Shown here: piece by piece, positions 31,051-50,984 of the stretch
How the letters are laid out: each line of letters opens with the position of its first letter
How positions within the stretch are numbered: position 1 is the first letter of the stretch
Origin: Leptospira noguchii serovar Panama str. CZ214
GTDB lineage: Bacteria; Spirochaetota; Leptospiria; Leptospirales; Leptospiraceae
DNA: 64,000 nucleotides
Assembly (NCBI RefSeq): GCF_000306255.2
Contig: NZ_AKWY02000031.1
Span: forward strand, 62,001-126,000
Direction of reading: 5' to 3'
Made by a program: the position numbers and the translations under genes
Notes under the pieces: model-generated
What the model saw: the letters and a program-made list of their open reading frames with translations, nothing else
What the model was told of the DNA's origin: nothing
The model's database searches: none

Positions 31051-31106
31051 AATCCTAAATTTGTGGGCAAGTTACAAGTTGTAAGAGTTCCCACAAATTT
31101 AGGATT
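31051..31106. repeat. Perfect 17-bp hairpin containing the dispersed repeat core
   Basis: AATCCTAAATTTGTGGG (31051-31067) pairs exactly with 31090-31106; the loop is 22 bases. GAGTTCCCACA overlaps the right arm at 31085-31095. No T run follows, so it is not a typical terminator. It may be a pair of repeat half-units in inverted orientation. Confidence 0.6.
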
Positions 31107-31293
31107 CACTGTAAAATCTCAAACCGTAAGAGTTCCCACAATCACACGAAAATTGAAAATAGTGAAATTGAATTCTGCTGAATTTTTTCTAAAACACTAT
31201 ACAAAAATTGAGTTTTTTTGTGAATTCGATTGTTAGAAAATGTCTAACAAGAACCCAAAAGAAAGAAAAATGGCTTTTAAATTGAAGAGATAA

Positions 31294-31377
<84 letters not shown>

Positions 31378-31583
31378 ATCCTCGGTAGTGAGCCCATATT
31401 TTCAAAAAGGGGTAAGGAAGCAATCTCAATTTGTCTCATTAACATGTGTTTTTCTAACTTTTTTAAAGGAAAAATTTTAAATATAGGAAGTGGTTTGGTT
31501 CAAAAAACGCTTTGGATACAATTTCCTCTTCCTTAGAGTGACATAATCCCTTCTTAAGAGTGTTATGGAGTTAAAAAAAAATT

Positions 31584-35171
<3,588 letters not shown>

Positions 35172-35241
35172 TTGGATAAAATAAAACGAAAAAACAAATT
35201 CTTCTTCGAAATTTTTAATTAAATCTCGAGTGAGGTTTTGA

Positions 35242-35280
35242 AAAGGTCTGAACGGATAAATCCATTCAGACCTTTATTTT
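35242..35280 (+). terminator. Rho-independent terminator after nrdJ
   Basis: Arms AAAGGTCTGAACGG (35242-35255) and CCATTCAGACCTTT (35262-35275) pair with one mismatch around a six-base loop, followed by ATTTTTT. It is 70 bases after the nrdJ stop and may also serve the leftward gene ending at 35349, since the arms are preceded by an A-rich run. Confidence 0.85.
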
Positions 35281-35348
35281 TTAAATTGAGTTTGAATATA
35301 TACGAGTTTGAACGTACAACAACCGGAAAATCAATCAAATTCGTATAA

Positions 35349-36406
35349 TTATACTTTGGGTTGGTAAGTCTTAGAGAGAATGCTCTGTCGAACTAGTACC
35401 GGCTTCATGGAAGGATCACGCAAAACTTCAGCCGCCTCATCAAACGGTCTTTCTTCCGTAACGATCAGTTCCGGTTTGACTTTCCCACTTATAATAAAAT
35501 CCGTAGCAGCTTCAAAGTTGATTCTTCCTAAACCGCGCCCCGTATAAAAATGTAAACCTTTAGCATACATCTCTAACATCGGAAACGCAATGTTTCCAAA
35601 GTGGCCACCTATGCTAGAACAATAACCTTCTGGTTCCGTAGAACGAATTGCACATAAAAGACCTTCAGATGAACCGCTCGCATCCACAGTGATTGGGTAT
35701 CTTCCAGGACGCCTACCAATTCGTTGTTTTGGAGGGCTCTCGATTGGATTTACTCCTAGTTTTTCAGCGACACCTAACCGCATTTTGTTTGTGTCAACAT
35801 AATCGACAGATCCGGCCCCGCCCGCTTTTGCATAAGCAGCCGCAAATAATCCGATGGAACCCGTACCGCCCATAATCAATACGTCTGCTCCGCAATTACG
35901 AGTAAGGTGTGGTACTGTTAACTCGTAACCGAAAGGAATGTTATCACTTAAACTTGCAACGTGCGAAGGATTAATCCCTGGTGGTAAAACAAATAGTGTA
36001 GCATCCGCATTTGGCACACGAATGAAATCCGAAAAAAACCTCCCCACTTACCACCTATGGACATACCAAACATCGCCCCTTGAGGATAAGAAGCACATGT
36101 ATTCATCAGTCCTTTACGACATCTGTGACACTGACCACAAGAAATATGCCAACTCACAACAACCAACTGTCCAGGATAAAATCGTCGAACTCCTTCACCA
36201 ATCTCTATAATTTCACCGATACATTCGTGACCAATATCGAAAGGGCCTTTAAAAGGAGTTCTTCCTTGGATAATCATTATATCCAGATCGCAAGTTGATG
36301 ATGCTACAGGACGAACAATTGCATCTTCTGGGTGTAATAACATAGGCTTGGGCATTTCACGCCAATCCAACTCTCCCGGTGAAAGATATGTGAGAACTCG
36401 GTTCAT
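35349..36406 (-). pseudogene. Zinc-containing alcohol dehydrogenase, single frameshift
   Basis: Two overlapping frames make one medium-chain alcohol dehydrogenase. The N-terminal part (from ATG 36406) has the catalytic-zinc elements (STCDLD, GHE) and the four structural-zinc Cys in CGQCHRCRKGLMNTC. The C-terminal part (to stop 35349) has the NAD(P) fold with GGTGSIGLFAAAYAKAGG. The frame is lost at GGTTTTTTTCGG (plus strand 36032-36038, seven A). Adding one T restores GG-FFSDFIRVPN... and joins both halves without loss of sequence, so a single-base deletion in the T tract explains it. Left alone, translation runs off to a 152-residue product. It lies 22 bases after the tautomerase gene and opposite a TetR gene. 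Confidence 0.85.
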
Positions 36407-36428
36407 TGTGTTTTTCTTGGGTTTTACC

Positions 36429-36644
36429 CTATTCCATCGATTTCTTCATCGCATTCTGCGTGACTACTTTTCCAGACATTCCCCAACCACCATCTGGAAC
36501 TTCATTTATATGAACCCAGGTATATCTACGAACAATTGGTTTTCCTTCTGCTTCGACAACTGCATCTGTAACCTTTTGAATCATATCGTACTTCATATCT
36601 GCTGACAAGGATCCGGCTGGTACAAAAATTTGAACAAGGGGCAT
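36429..36644 (-). CDS. 4-oxalocrotonate tautomerase-family protein
   Basis: Small tautomerase of 71 aa with catalytic N-terminal proline: from ATG 36644 the product begins Met-Pro-Leu-Val-Gln, so removal of Met exposes Pro1. A GTG six bases upstream would bury this Pro and is rejected. An AGGAGG site stands six bases before the ATG. The VRRYTWVHINEVPDGGWGMSGK segment is typical of the fold. It is followed after 22 bases by the frameshifted alcohol dehydrogenase and faces a TetR regulator, so this is a small inducible detoxification-type unit. The substrate is unknown. Confidence 0.8.
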   Translation of the reverse strand: MPLVQIFVPAGSLSADMKYDMIQKVTDAVVEAEGKPIVRRYTWVHINEVPDGGWGMSGKVVTQNAMKKSME

Positions 36645-36672
36645 AATCACCCTCCTTTGAAATAATAAATTC

Positions 36673-36688
36673 TATGACGATCATCATA
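36673..36688. promoter_or_regulatory. Candidate TetR operator
   Basis: TATGACGATCATCATA is a 16-bp palindrome with one mismatched pair, in the space between the divergent tautomerase and TetR genes, 28 bases from the tautomerase ATG. This is where TetR regulators of such divergent pairs usually bind. Confidence 0.45.
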
Positions 36689-36862
36689 ATTTTCAATGAT
36701 TTTTTTATCTGATTATATATAAAATTACGAAGAATACCGAGTTACTGAAGCGATTTTTACGGATTGAAAGCTGAGATGAGAAATTAAAATATGATCATTT
36801 ACACAAAAAATTTATCGATAAAACCATTTTTAATTGTACATCGGCTTCATTTTAGGGAGAAA

Positions 36863-37453
36863 ATGCAGAAAATAAACCGTACTAAACAAGAGATGATTAC
36901 GGCTGCTCGTAAATTGATTCAAGCAAAAGGTGTGGCCGCAACAGGTCTTATGGAAGTTGTTGCAGTAGCTGAAACTTCCAGAGGATCGATATATCATCAT
37001 TTTCCGGGCGGAAAAGACGAACTAATTTGTTTGGCAATCGAAGAAGCGGCTATTCTTGCGGAGTTAGGAATCTTACGTGCAGGAAAAAAAGGAAAAAGCG
37101 TCTCCGAAGTAATACAAAAGATTGCATCCGTTTTTCGACAAGTTCCCGAAAATTCTAAATGGCAGGTAGGTTGCCCTGTCGCGGCAACAGCTATCGAGGG
37201 ACATTCTCAATCCCCAATCGTCCGAGATGCCGTCGCGGACGCTTTTTCGCGTTGGGGTAAGGCAATTGAATTTACCTTATCGAAAGCGGGGCTTAAACCG
37301 GAAGATGCAAAATCAATTGGGGTCGGTATTGTTGCGGCTTTGGAAGGCGGTTTGTTGTTATCTAGGGGTTTGTCTTCTTCAAAACCTTACGATACAATCG
37401 TTGATTTGATCATTGCAGGTGTCACGGCTAAAGATCAGTCAGAAAATAAATAA
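36863..37453 (+). CDS. TetR/AcrR-family regulator (LmrA/YxaF-like)
   Basis: Repressor of 196 aa with an N-terminal helix-turn-helix: MITAARKLIQAKGVAATGLM then TSRGSIYHHFPGGKDELICL (about 10-56). The C-terminal ligand domain has GCPVAATAIEGH, typical of the YxaF/LmrA group. The ATG at 36863 has AGGGAGA just upstream; a frame open from 36791 would add 24 residues with no function evident. It is divergent from the tautomerase and dehydrogenase genes and probably represses them through the palindrome at 36673-36688. The inducer is unknown. Confidence 0.88.
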   Translation: MQKINRTKQEMITAARKLIQAKGVAATGLMEVVAVAETSRGSIYHHFPGGKDELICLAIEEAAILAELGILRAGKKGKSVSEVIQKIASVFRQVPENSKWQVGCPVAATAIEGHSQSPIVRDAVADAFSRWGKAIEFTLSKAGLKPEDAKSIGVGIVAALEGGLLLSRGLSSSKPYDTIVDLIIAGVTAKDQSENK

Positions 37454-37614
37454 TACTGAAAATAGGTACCTTGAATTCATTGTTACTAAACTATTATTCT
37501 TGAATATAATAAATTTATAATGATTCTAATAACAAAGCGCGTTTAAGTACGAGGTGGTTATTACAATTTCTAAATTAGAATTCAATATAAAAAAATCAGA
37601 ACATACTTATAAAT

Positions 37615-38540
<926 letters not shown>

Positions 38541-38544
<4 letters not shown>

Positions 38545-39068
38545 CGTTTTGCGCCCGCCACTCGACTGTAGGTAGAAAGCTTTAGATTTACATCATATAC
38601 TTCCTTACCTTGAAACGGTTTTTTAAAATTTAAATATTCAACCCTGGCGTTAATCATCTTATTCTTTTCTATATCGTAGATCAGTCTAAAAATATTATCC
38701 AAAGTTACTGATCTAAAATTAATATCGATCGTGATCCGGTTGTATTTTTTATCTTCGATCGAATTGAAATCCTTCATTGTGGAAATTTTTTCTTTCAAAC
38801 TATATCGTACAAAAATCTCGTCTAACTTCGCGTAAACGGCGCTTACATCAGTTTCTCCCCCAGAAGAATCTAAAGATCTGAATTCGTTGAATTCTTGGAT
38901 AATTTTGTCGAGTTTTACGGGTGCGGTTCTGGAATCCTGTACTCTTTCCGTCAGTCCTTGACGAAGGGTCACCACTTTTCTGATCGCCAAAAACACGATC
39001 AGCAAAAGAATCAATCCGATTCCTCCCAATACGAGCAGCCTTTCTCTTGGCTCTAATTTATCAAACAT
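38541..39068 (-). CDS. gspM: Type II secretion system protein GspM
   Basis: Inner-membrane platform component of 175 aa that partners GspL. MFDKLEPRERLLVLGGIGLI begins it, with the typical short cytoplasmic part (LEPRERLL) and one membrane helix at about 12-27. A periplasmic coiled-coil and ferredoxin-like domain follow. Length and layout match GspM, and it lies directly after gspL (seven-base gap) and before gspN (four-base overlap). The assignment combines these features with position because GspM sequences are poorly conserved. Confidence 0.85.
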
Positions 39069-39075
39069 GGCGATC

Positions 39076-40698
39076 TTAAAAAGACTCCTCAGAGGTTGGC
39101 TTATTGGTGACTTTCATTTTAATGATAAAAGAAACTTTATAATTTTTGACACCCTGCATCAATTTTTTATCCACAATCTCTATATCTTTGAACATAGTAG
39201 ATTTTTCCAAAGATCTTTGTACTACACCGATTTCGCTGAATTCGTTCACTCTTCCTCCGATCTTGACTAAATCCTGATCATAGTCAAATTGATCCAATTG
39301 AAACGGCTGCATATCTGTAGAGGGAAAATTCATGGAAAGTTCAAATAAAATATCTAAAATGCTAGGTTTACTTAAGTAGAGTCTGTAAATCTCCGTTTTT
39401 TTCTTTTCGTCGTTTTTAAGTTTAGCAGCATATTCTAATATATCCTCTTCTTCGGGAACGGGTCTGCCAAAACCTTTTTGAAATTTTTCTGCGAGCGTTT
39501 TATCGCTTGCGCTGAGTTTACGTTTATCTACTACGATTCCTACAAAAAAAACGGTAATTAAAATAAATAAAGAAATTCCGGAGAAGATCAAATGATGTCT
39601 GAACTGATCTAAATTTAGAATATTTTTATTAATCCGTTTTACGTGAGGTGTGTCGATAAAGTCTACCTTATCTTTTTTAGCAAAACCAAAATGATACCCC
39701 ATCCCCAAACAAGTGGCAAAGGAATCCCCGTTTAAAGAAAGAAAATCGTATCTATGAGTGACTAAACCAAGAGAATCTGTAAAAAAAGATTCAATCCCGC
39801 GGATTTTACTCCCGCCTCCCGAAAGATATAAAACTTCCGGTCTTTCAGTTTCATTCATAGATACGATACTTCTTTGAAATTCGGAGGAAAGTTTTTCTAA
39901 AAATTTTTCCGCACTTTGAAATGCTTTTTTAATATCCGCTTCTTTGAGTTTAAATTCTTTCGCGAACAAATTGAGATCGTCTTCTTCTTCTGAAAAAGGT
40001 TCAAATTGAAGTGAAAGTTTAATCGCTTCCGCTTTTTCAAAAGGAATTTTAAGATCGGAAGCGATCTGATCCGTCAAAGTATCTCCTCCCATAGAAATGT
40101 ATCTTGTATGTGCTACTTTTCCATCACTCAAAATATTTAATATAGTAACTCTTCCTCCTATATCTACTTGAGCACAGTTTTTACTTTGAATTTCTTTATT
40201 AGAATATTGTGTAATAATGGAAGAAAGACTGACCGAATCTACAAACAAACCACGAAACACTATGTTACTATCTAAAAACGGTGCTGTGATAAAATCCAAT
40301 TCGCTATGATGCGCAGAATACGCGATCACGTCCGATTTTTCCTGGTCAATTCTCCAGATATTTCCAGTTACTTCCACTGTTTCCATAGGAAAAGGAATTC
40401 TACTTTCTACTTCAAATGGAATCACTTCCCGAATCGCCTTTACAGTTGTTAGAGGAATATGAAGTTCCCTCACAAAAAGACGGTCCAAAGGAAGATTCAA
40501 AACAATACTTGTTTCACCTGGAAAATAGGAATTGATAAAACGAAGAACATTATGCCTATACTCCTCTTCTTCTCCATGAGAAATACTCATGATTTCAGAA
40601 CGAAGAATGGTCAACTTTCCTAGAACTTTTTGAAAAAGAACACCTTTGATAGTGCTCGTTCCATAATCGACTGCGAGAAATTGATCATAAATAAACAT
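39076..40698 (-). CDS. gspL: Type II secretion system protein GspL (PilM-like actin fold)
   Basis: Inner-membrane protein of 540 aa that links the ATPase GspE to the platform. The N-terminal actin-like cytoplasmic domain starts AVDYGTSTIKGVLF and contains QVDIGGRVTILN, GGDTLTDQIA and YLSGGGSKIRGI, close to PilM/FtsA-type nucleotide-binding loops. A transmembrane helix follows at about 366-388 (HHLIFSGISLFILITVFFVG), then a periplasmic domain. E. coli-type GspL is about 400 aa; the larger size reflects a full PilM-like domain. Five bases after gspK. Confidence 0.88.
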   Translation of the reverse strand: MFIYDQFLAVDYGTSTIKGVLFQKVLGKLTILRSEIMSISHGEEEEYRHNVLRFINSYFPGETSIVLNLPLDRLFVRELHIPLTTVKAIREVIPFEVESRIPFPMETVEVTGNIWRIDQEKSDVIAYSAHHSELDFITAPFLDSNIVFRGLFVDSVSLSSIITQYSNKEIQSKNCAQVDIGGRVTILNILSDGKVAHTRYISMGGDTLTDQIASDLKIPFEKAEAIKLSLQFEPFSEEEDDLNLFAKEFKLKEADIKKAFQSAEKFLEKLSSEFQRSIVSMNETERPEVLYLSGGGSKIRGIESFFTDSLGLVTHRYDFLSLNGDSFATCLGMGYHFGFAKKDKVDFIDTPHVKRINKNILNLDQFRHHLIFSGISLFILITVFFVGIVVDKRKLSASDKTLAEKFQKGFGRPVPEEEDILEYAAKLKNDEKKKTEIYRLYLSKPSILDILFELSMNFPSTDMQPFQLDQFDYDQDLVKIGGRVNEFSEIGVVQRSLEKSTMFKDIEIVDKKLMQGVKNYKVSFIIKMKVTNKPTSEESF

Positions 40699-40703
40699 CT
40701 GAT

Positions 40704-42086
<1,383 letters not shown>

Positions 42087-42702
42087 AACGGACCTCCTTT
42101 TTCCCTGAATTTACAATCAATTCGATCCGAATCAGTCTAGGAATCGCTTTCGTAAGTTTAGAATCCCATTCGTCTTCCCATTTTGTTCCGGTTCTAGAAT
42201 ACTTAAGTTGAAAACTTTTTACATGAGTCAACAAAGTATATTCCGTTCCGCCCGATTTCGGATAACGGTCCACCATCTCATCTTCTCTGCGTATTAAAAA
42301 ATTGTAATTAGAATCATCCGGCATAGGTTTTAAATAAAAAGAAACTTCACGCACCTCCGGCAAGGAAACTTCCTCTGAATTAGGATGAGTGGCCGCAAAA
42401 TCCAATCGATCCTTACGAATAGAGCCCCTACCTTCATTTTTACCGATAAAAATCAATCTTCTTTGATTTTGATGAAAATAAGTCATGGAAATCGTACTTC
42501 GTACATTTTCCAGTGCGAGTAAAATATCTCTTTTGGCCGCACCTCCAGGAGAAGAAGATTCTCTAGAAATTCTAAGAGAAGTATAATAGGTGGAAAAAAT
42601 TCCAACAAAGATCACGCCTAAAATCATTACCACAATCGAGATTTCGATCAATGTAAAACCATTTCGTTTGGATTTGGCGTTTCTTAATTTCATTCAAAAC
42701 TC

Positions 42703-43213
42703 TTAATATTGTGCAGACTTAAACGTCTCCGCCGTATAAGATTCTGTTCCGCTGCCCGTTGGATATTTGATCGTAACTTTGATTCTAAAAACCCGAATAA
42801 TCCCCGCTGTGGCCGATCCTTGATTGGCTTGACCAGATCTTCTCATAATCAATTTATTCATCTCCGAATCTCTACCTCCGAGTAAATCTTCCGGCTTTTG
42901 ACTGTCCTTTCCGGAAAGTTTTAAAAGGTCCATGTCTTCCTCATTGATGGAAGTTTCAAAACCGTAACCTGGATAACCCGGAATATCTCCAGAAGTCTTA
43001 TCGGACTGAAGTACGGATACGGAATCGATCTGAGCCATTTTGATTTTTGCTAAATGAACCGCATTTGAGATCACCATAGCCATTCTCTGCTGCTTGATCC
43101 CGTTTGAAATTACCATGTAAGTGTATGTCATCGCAATTCCGGCTAACGCAAGTGCAATAGAAACTTCGATTAAATTAAAACCTCTTCGAACAGAAAATAT
43201 AGAAACAAAAATT

Positions 43214-43239
<26 letters not shown>
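42703..43239 (-). CDS. gspI: Type II secretion minor pseudopilin GspI
   Basis: Minor pseudopilin that initiates the pseudopilus tip together with GspJ and GspK. ATG 43239 is chosen: the product then has a 20-residue basic leader ending VRRG before FNLIEVSIALALAG, with Glu at +5. A longer frame from 43323 would place 48 residues before the site. The 178-aa product is somewhat longer than the classical GspI. It starts 26 bases inside the gspH 3' end and ends nine bases before gspJ. Confidence 0.87.
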
Positions 43240-43783
<544 letters not shown>

Positions 43784-43803
43784 AACCGGAAAGAAGAGAG
43801 AAG

Positions 43804-44280
<477 letters not shown>

Positions 44281-44301
44281 TTGAATTCTCCTTAATCTAA
44301 A

Positions 44302-45528
44302 CTATATATTTTGAAGTTGTTGCGTCAAGTTGTACATTGGGACCATGATCGAAGCCATAATAGTTCCAATCAAAAGACCCATAACCACAATCATCAATGG
44401 TTCCATCGATTGGGTCATCGTTTTAATTGCGGTATCCACTTCCGAATCGTAAATATCAGCGAGTTTGTTCATCATTTCGGGAACCCGATCCGAAACCTCT
44501 CCGGCGGCGATCATACCTAAAACCATCTGAGGTAAAATCAGAGAACCGCTAAAAGAGGAGGAAAGTTTTTCCCCTTCTTTGATTTTTTCCACAGCATTTT
44601 TGATTTCCTCACCAAAGATAGAATGATCTACTATCTTTTCTACGATGACAAGAGTAGTGATTAAAGGAACTCGATTGCTTAAAAGAATTCCTATATTTCT
44701 TGCAAAACTACTTACAAGCACCTTACGAGCAAGAGACCCCAGTATCGGAATTTTCAAAACAAACTCGTCCCAATTTCGTTTTCCCTTAGGAGTGTTTTTA
44801 TAATAGATAAAACCTACAATTCCCCCAAAACCCAAAGTAAGAATTAACCACCAAAATCCGATAAGAACGTCAGAAACTCCAATTACAATTCTAGTAATCA
44901 GGGGAAGTTTTGCGTCGAACTGTAAAAACAATTCCTGAATTTGAGGAATGACTACGGTTAATAAAAAAATCGTCACAAAAATAGATAAGGAACCCATAAT
45001 AAATGGATACACCATTGCAACCTGAACTTTCGCTTTCAGTTCGCTGGATTTTTCTTCCAGTTCTGCAAGTCGAGTGAGAGTGGCTTCGTAGTCCCCAGTT
45101 TTTTCACCTACCGCAACGAGAGAAGGAAACTGACTCGGAAATACGTCCGGATGTTTTTTCATTGCTTCGGATAAGGAAGAACCTTCCGTTATGTTTGCTT
45201 GCATTCCGGTAATTACTTTTCTGAAATTCTGATTTTCAGTTTGTTCCACAATACTCGATAAAGATTTATCGAGTGGAATCCCAGCACCAAGTAATGTGGC
45301 CAGTTGTCTCGAAAAAAGACCTACTTCTTTACGAGGAATTCTATAAAGAAATTTTGCTAAAAACGGAAATAGTTCCCGATCTTTTCTTTCGGAATCTTCG
45401 GAAATACTACGTACATAAAGACCTTTGTTTTTTAACTTAGATCTTGCAGCTTGAAGAGAAGCGGCGTCTATAATTCCTTTTTCTTCTTTGCCCTTCTTAT
45501 TAAATGCAACGTAAGAATAAATTGCCAT
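44302..45528 (-). CDS. gspF: Type II secretion inner-membrane platform protein GspF
   Basis: Polytopic platform protein of 408 aa. Two repeated GspF domains are visible: one around FSRQLATLLGAGIPLDKSLS (about 72-91) and a second around FARNIGILLSNRVPLITTLV (about 274-293). Transmembrane helices lie at about 175-195, 222-245 and 375-400. The final helix contains SMEPLMIVVMGLLIGTIMAS. Five bases after gspE. Confidence 0.95.
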   Translation of the reverse strand: MAIYSYVAFNKKGKEEKGIIDAASLQAARSKLKNKGLYVRSISEDSERKDRELFPFLAKFLYRIPRKEVGLFSRQLATLLGAGIPLDKSLSSIVEQTENQNFRKVITGMQANITEGSSLSEAMKKHPDVFPSQFPSLVAVGEKTGDYEATLTRLAELEEKSSELKAKVQVAMVYPFIMGSLSIFVTIFLLTVVIPQIQELFLQFDAKLPLITRIVIGVSDVLIGFWWLILTLGFGGIVGFIYYKNTPKGKRNWDEFVLKIPILGSLARKVLVSSFARNIGILLSNRVPLITTLVIVEKIVDHSIFGEEIKNAVEKIKEGEKLSSSFSGSLILPQMVLGMIAAGEVSDRVPEMMNKLADIYDSEVDTAIKTMTQSMEPLMIVVMGLLIGTIMASIMVPMYNLTQQLQNI

Positions 45529-45533
45529 AAAGA

Positions 45534-47208
<1,675 letters not shown>

Positions 47209-47210
47209 TT

Positions 47211-49001
47211 TTAATCCCCTCTTTCTCTTACTTCTCTTTCTTTGTTGAGGATTCTTTCTCTTTCTAGTTCGTAACGTTCCTGTTGCATTTTTTTCTTCAC
47301 GGTCATCTTATCCGCAGTTTCTCTGCTATCGAGTATATGCGGAGTAATAAAAACCATCAAGTTCGTCTTTTTAATTTTTTCAGTGGTTCGTTTAAAAAGA
47401 TGACCTAAGTACGGAATGTCTCCTAGAAAAGGAATTTTAATGATTCTTTTTTGTTTATCATTTGAGATCAATCCACCGATCACGATAGATTGAGTGTTCT
47501 CAATCGAAATGGAAGTTTTAATTTCTCTTCGATTGAAAGTAGGGTTTCCTCCGGCAAGTGCAATCTCCGCAATATTTTTAATCTCCTGAAAAAGCTCAAG
47601 AGTGATCTTATTGTTTTTATTCACGTGAGGGGTGAACTTAAGTTTGATACCCGTTGGACGATATTCGTAGTTGTCCACTGTCACCGCGTTGGTTCCACCT
47701 GTACCTGCGTTCCTACTCTGAGTTCGAACGGGTACGTCCTGGCCCACACTGATTTCTGCTTCTTGGTTATCTACTGTAAGCACTTGAGGAGCGGATAACA
47801 CGTTAAAGTTTTCGTTCCCTTGATTGGCGCTTAAAATTCCAATGATTTGTTCCGAACCTGCTTTTAAAAATCCTAAAGAGAAACCGCTCAAAGTGTTTAT
47901 GTTCGGATTGACCTGTCCATTCGAATTGATGATATTTGCTTCTTTAGAAAGACCGGAATTGAACTGACCGAAAGCTTCTCCCTTATATCTCCAATCGATT
48001 CCGAAATCATTTAAATCGCTGGAAGTAAGTTCCACAATCAAAACTTCTAATAAAACCTGTTTTCTAGCCGAATCTAAAACTTTAATAATTTTGCGGATTT
48101 CGGCCCATTCTGCATTTGTGGCCGTAACGATCACAGAATTAGATTCTTTATGGCCGACCGCCTTAATCTTATCTACCTTAGGCATTGGTTGCCCCGGCGG
48201 TGGAGGTCTTCTTTCGGAACCTATATCTTCAGACTGAATCACAGGATTATCTAACTTTACTAAGGTCGCCGCAATCTTTTCAGCCTCACTGTACTCCAAA
48301 GTATAAATATGAATATCACCCGCCGACGAAATCGATCCTGGAGTTGCCTCTTCGATTTTGACGTCAAATTCGCTTACAAGTACCAGCAATTTATTGATGT
48401 CTGCGGCAGAACCAGAAAGTACAATCGTATTTGTATTCCTATAAACGATCACATCCGTATTCGGAGAAGTGAGACGTTTCAAGATAGGTTCTAACTCTTC
48501 CGGTTTTACATTTTCAATAGGAATAACCTGAGTGATCGTTCGATAGTCCCCAACTTCTTCTTCAGGAATCAATTCCTTTCCAACTCGTACGATAGGGGAT
48601 CTGGCAAGTGCGTCTTTAATCTTAACAATCGAAATCAGATCGGGTTCTTCCACTACTCCAAAGCCTAGGGACTCTAAAACAGATTTCATAAAGATGAATC
48701 CATTTTTGATCGGAATTTCTTTTTGAGAAATAATCGTAATTTTTTTACCTTTTAGACTTTCATCTAAAAGAATATTTTTCTTTAAAATGGCGCTCATTCC
48801 TTTGAGAAAGTCGTTTAACTCTGTATCTCTCCAATTTGCATAGAAAGTTTTTTCCGAAGGTTCGTCTTGAGTAATCGATTTTGTCTTTGCAGAAGTTTTT
48901 TTCTTACTTTGAGGAAAGATTGGTCTGTCCCATACTAAAAACAAAAGTATGAGAAAGGAAAATATTCTAAAGATTGAAAGTTGGCTGATTGTTCCGGACA
49001 T
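47211..49001 (-). CDS. gspD: Type II secretion outer-membrane secretin GspD
   Basis: Outer-membrane channel of the T2SS, 596 aa. A signal peptide (about 1-31) precedes N0 ([20 protein letters not shown]), the N1-N3 ring domains and the secretin barrel with [30 protein letters not shown] and the signature [14 protein letters not shown] region near the C-terminus. A Gly-rich part of the N3 loop and a Ser/Gly insertion ([12 protein letters not shown]) in the gate region are visible. No GspS-dependent S-domain is evident, so another pilot may be used; the small lipoprotein at 50953-51327 is a candidate (inference). Confidence 0.95.
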   Translation of the reverse strand: MSGTISQLSIFRIFSFLILLFLVWDRPIFPQSKKKTSAKTKSITQDEPSEKTFYANWRDTELNDFLKGMSAILKKNILLDESLKGKKITIISQKEIPIKNGFIFMKSVLESLGFGVVEEPDLISIVKIKDALARSPIVRVGKELIPEEEVGDYRTITQVIPIENVKPEELEPILKRLTSPNTDVIVYRNTNTIVLSGSAADINKLLVLVSEFDVKIEEATPGSISSAGDIHIYTLEYSEAEKIAATLVKLDNPVIQSEDIGSERRPPPPGQPMPKVDKIKAVGHKESNSVIVTATNAEWAEIRKIIKVLDSARKQVLLEVLIVELTSSDLNDFGIDWRYKGEAFGQFNSGLSKEANIINSNGQVNPNINTLSGFSLGFLKAGSEQIIGILSANQGNENFNVLSAPQVLTVDNQEAEISVGQDVPVRTQSRNAGTGGTNAVTVDNYEYRPTGIKLKFTPHVNKNNKITLELFQEIKNIAEIALAGGNPTFNRREIKTSISIENTQSIVIGGLISNDKQKRIIKIPFLGDIPYLGHLFKRTTEKIKKTNLMVFITPHILDSRETADKMTVKKKMQQERYELERERILNKEREVRERGD

Positions 49002-49006
49002 CTTTT

Positions 49007-49917
<911 letters not shown>

Positions 49918-49973
49918 GAATCCGATTAGAAAGTTTCTTTCTATTTCTAAGTAGTCAGAAAATCTCCGACTAC

Positions 49974-50984
49974 TCACAATCTGGCAAATTTACCAGGGTC
50001 TAAAGGAGTCACAATCTTTAACGCTTTTTTCAAAGCGATATCTGGATTGACCCTATTTCCGTTTAAAAAGACCTCAAAATGAAGATGAGGTCCCGTAGCC
50101 GACCCGGTTCTACCAATTGCACCTATGACCGTTCCAGTGCTCACTCTAGTTCCCTGTTCAATTGTAATTTTAGAACAGTGGGCATACATTGTTTTATAGC
50201 CGTTATCATGATCTATGATTACAGTATTTCCGTATCCCCCATTTATCCCGGTAAAGGAGACTACCCCGTCGGCAGAGGCAAGGATCGGAGCACCTTGAGC
50301 GCCCGCAAAATCCAAACCGGTATGAAAACCACCTGAACCAGTATGAAACGGATCTTTTCTTCTTCCATAACGAGAAGTGATTCTTGCATTTAAAACGGGA
50401 TGCACAAACAATTTATGAAATTCTACTTTTTCCCGACTTGCGTTACGAACCTGAACCGGAATGGAAAGATTCTGGCCCACTTGAAGAGTTGAATTCTTTT
50501 TCAAACCGTTGGCAGAAACGATTTTTTGAACCGAAGTTTTCATTTCTCTTGCAATTTTAGAGAAAGAATCTTTGGGTTTGACTACGTAATTTTTATAGAT
50601 GGTTCCACTGTGGCTAACGATTTTAGAAGAGATAATCCTATTGACGTTGATAAAACTAGGAAGTTCTAAGTTGGATTTGTCTTTGTGATAATTGAGAGAG
50701 TATTTTTCTTCCTGCCAATTTTCAGGAGATTGAGAGAATAGTTGTTTAATTTTGCGTTCTTCCTTATCGGAAAAAAAAGAAGAATCCTTATTGGTATATT
50801 CAGAAATCTCTGCATCGTAATTTTTCAGAGGGTCTGCAAAAATAGAACCGAACACCAAGTAAGAAATCAAAAAAATGAAAAAAAGTTTCCCATTCACTTT
50901 TTTAGTATCGGACTCAGGTATATCCGATCTTGATCTTCCACTTCTCGAGGATTTATTTTTTCTTTTTATATTCCACAAGTTCAT
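49974..50984 (-). CDS. LysM and M23 peptidase domain envelope protein
   Basis: Probable peptidoglycan endopeptidase or amidase activator of 336 aa. A basic cytoplasmic start is followed by one hydrophobic segment ([17 protein letters not shown], about 33-49). A LysM domain follows ([20 protein letters not shown], about 131-150), then an M23 domain with [35 protein letters not shown] and GPHLHFEV, so the zinc ligands His, Asp and the HxH are present and the enzyme is likely active. It may open the cell wall for T2SS assembly, given its place upstream of gspC; this is inference. Its start overlaps the lipoprotein gene by 32 bases. Confidence 0.88.
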   Translation of the reverse strand: MNLWNIKRKNKSSRSGRSRSDIPESDTKKVNGKLFFIFLISYLVFGSIFADPLKNYDAEISEYTNKDSSFFSDKEERKIKQLFSQSPENWQEEKYSLNYHKDKSNLELPSFINVNRIISSKIVSHSGTIYKNYVVKPKDSFSKIAREMKTSVQKIVSANGLKKNSTLQVGQNLSIPVQVRNASREKVEFHKLFVHPVLNARITSRYGRRKDPFHTGSGGFHTGLDFAGAQGAPILASADGVVSFTGINGGYGNTVIIDHDNGYKTMYAHCSKITIEQGTRVSTGTVIGAIGRTGSATGPHLHFEVFLNGNRVNPDIALKKALKIVTPLDPGKFARL

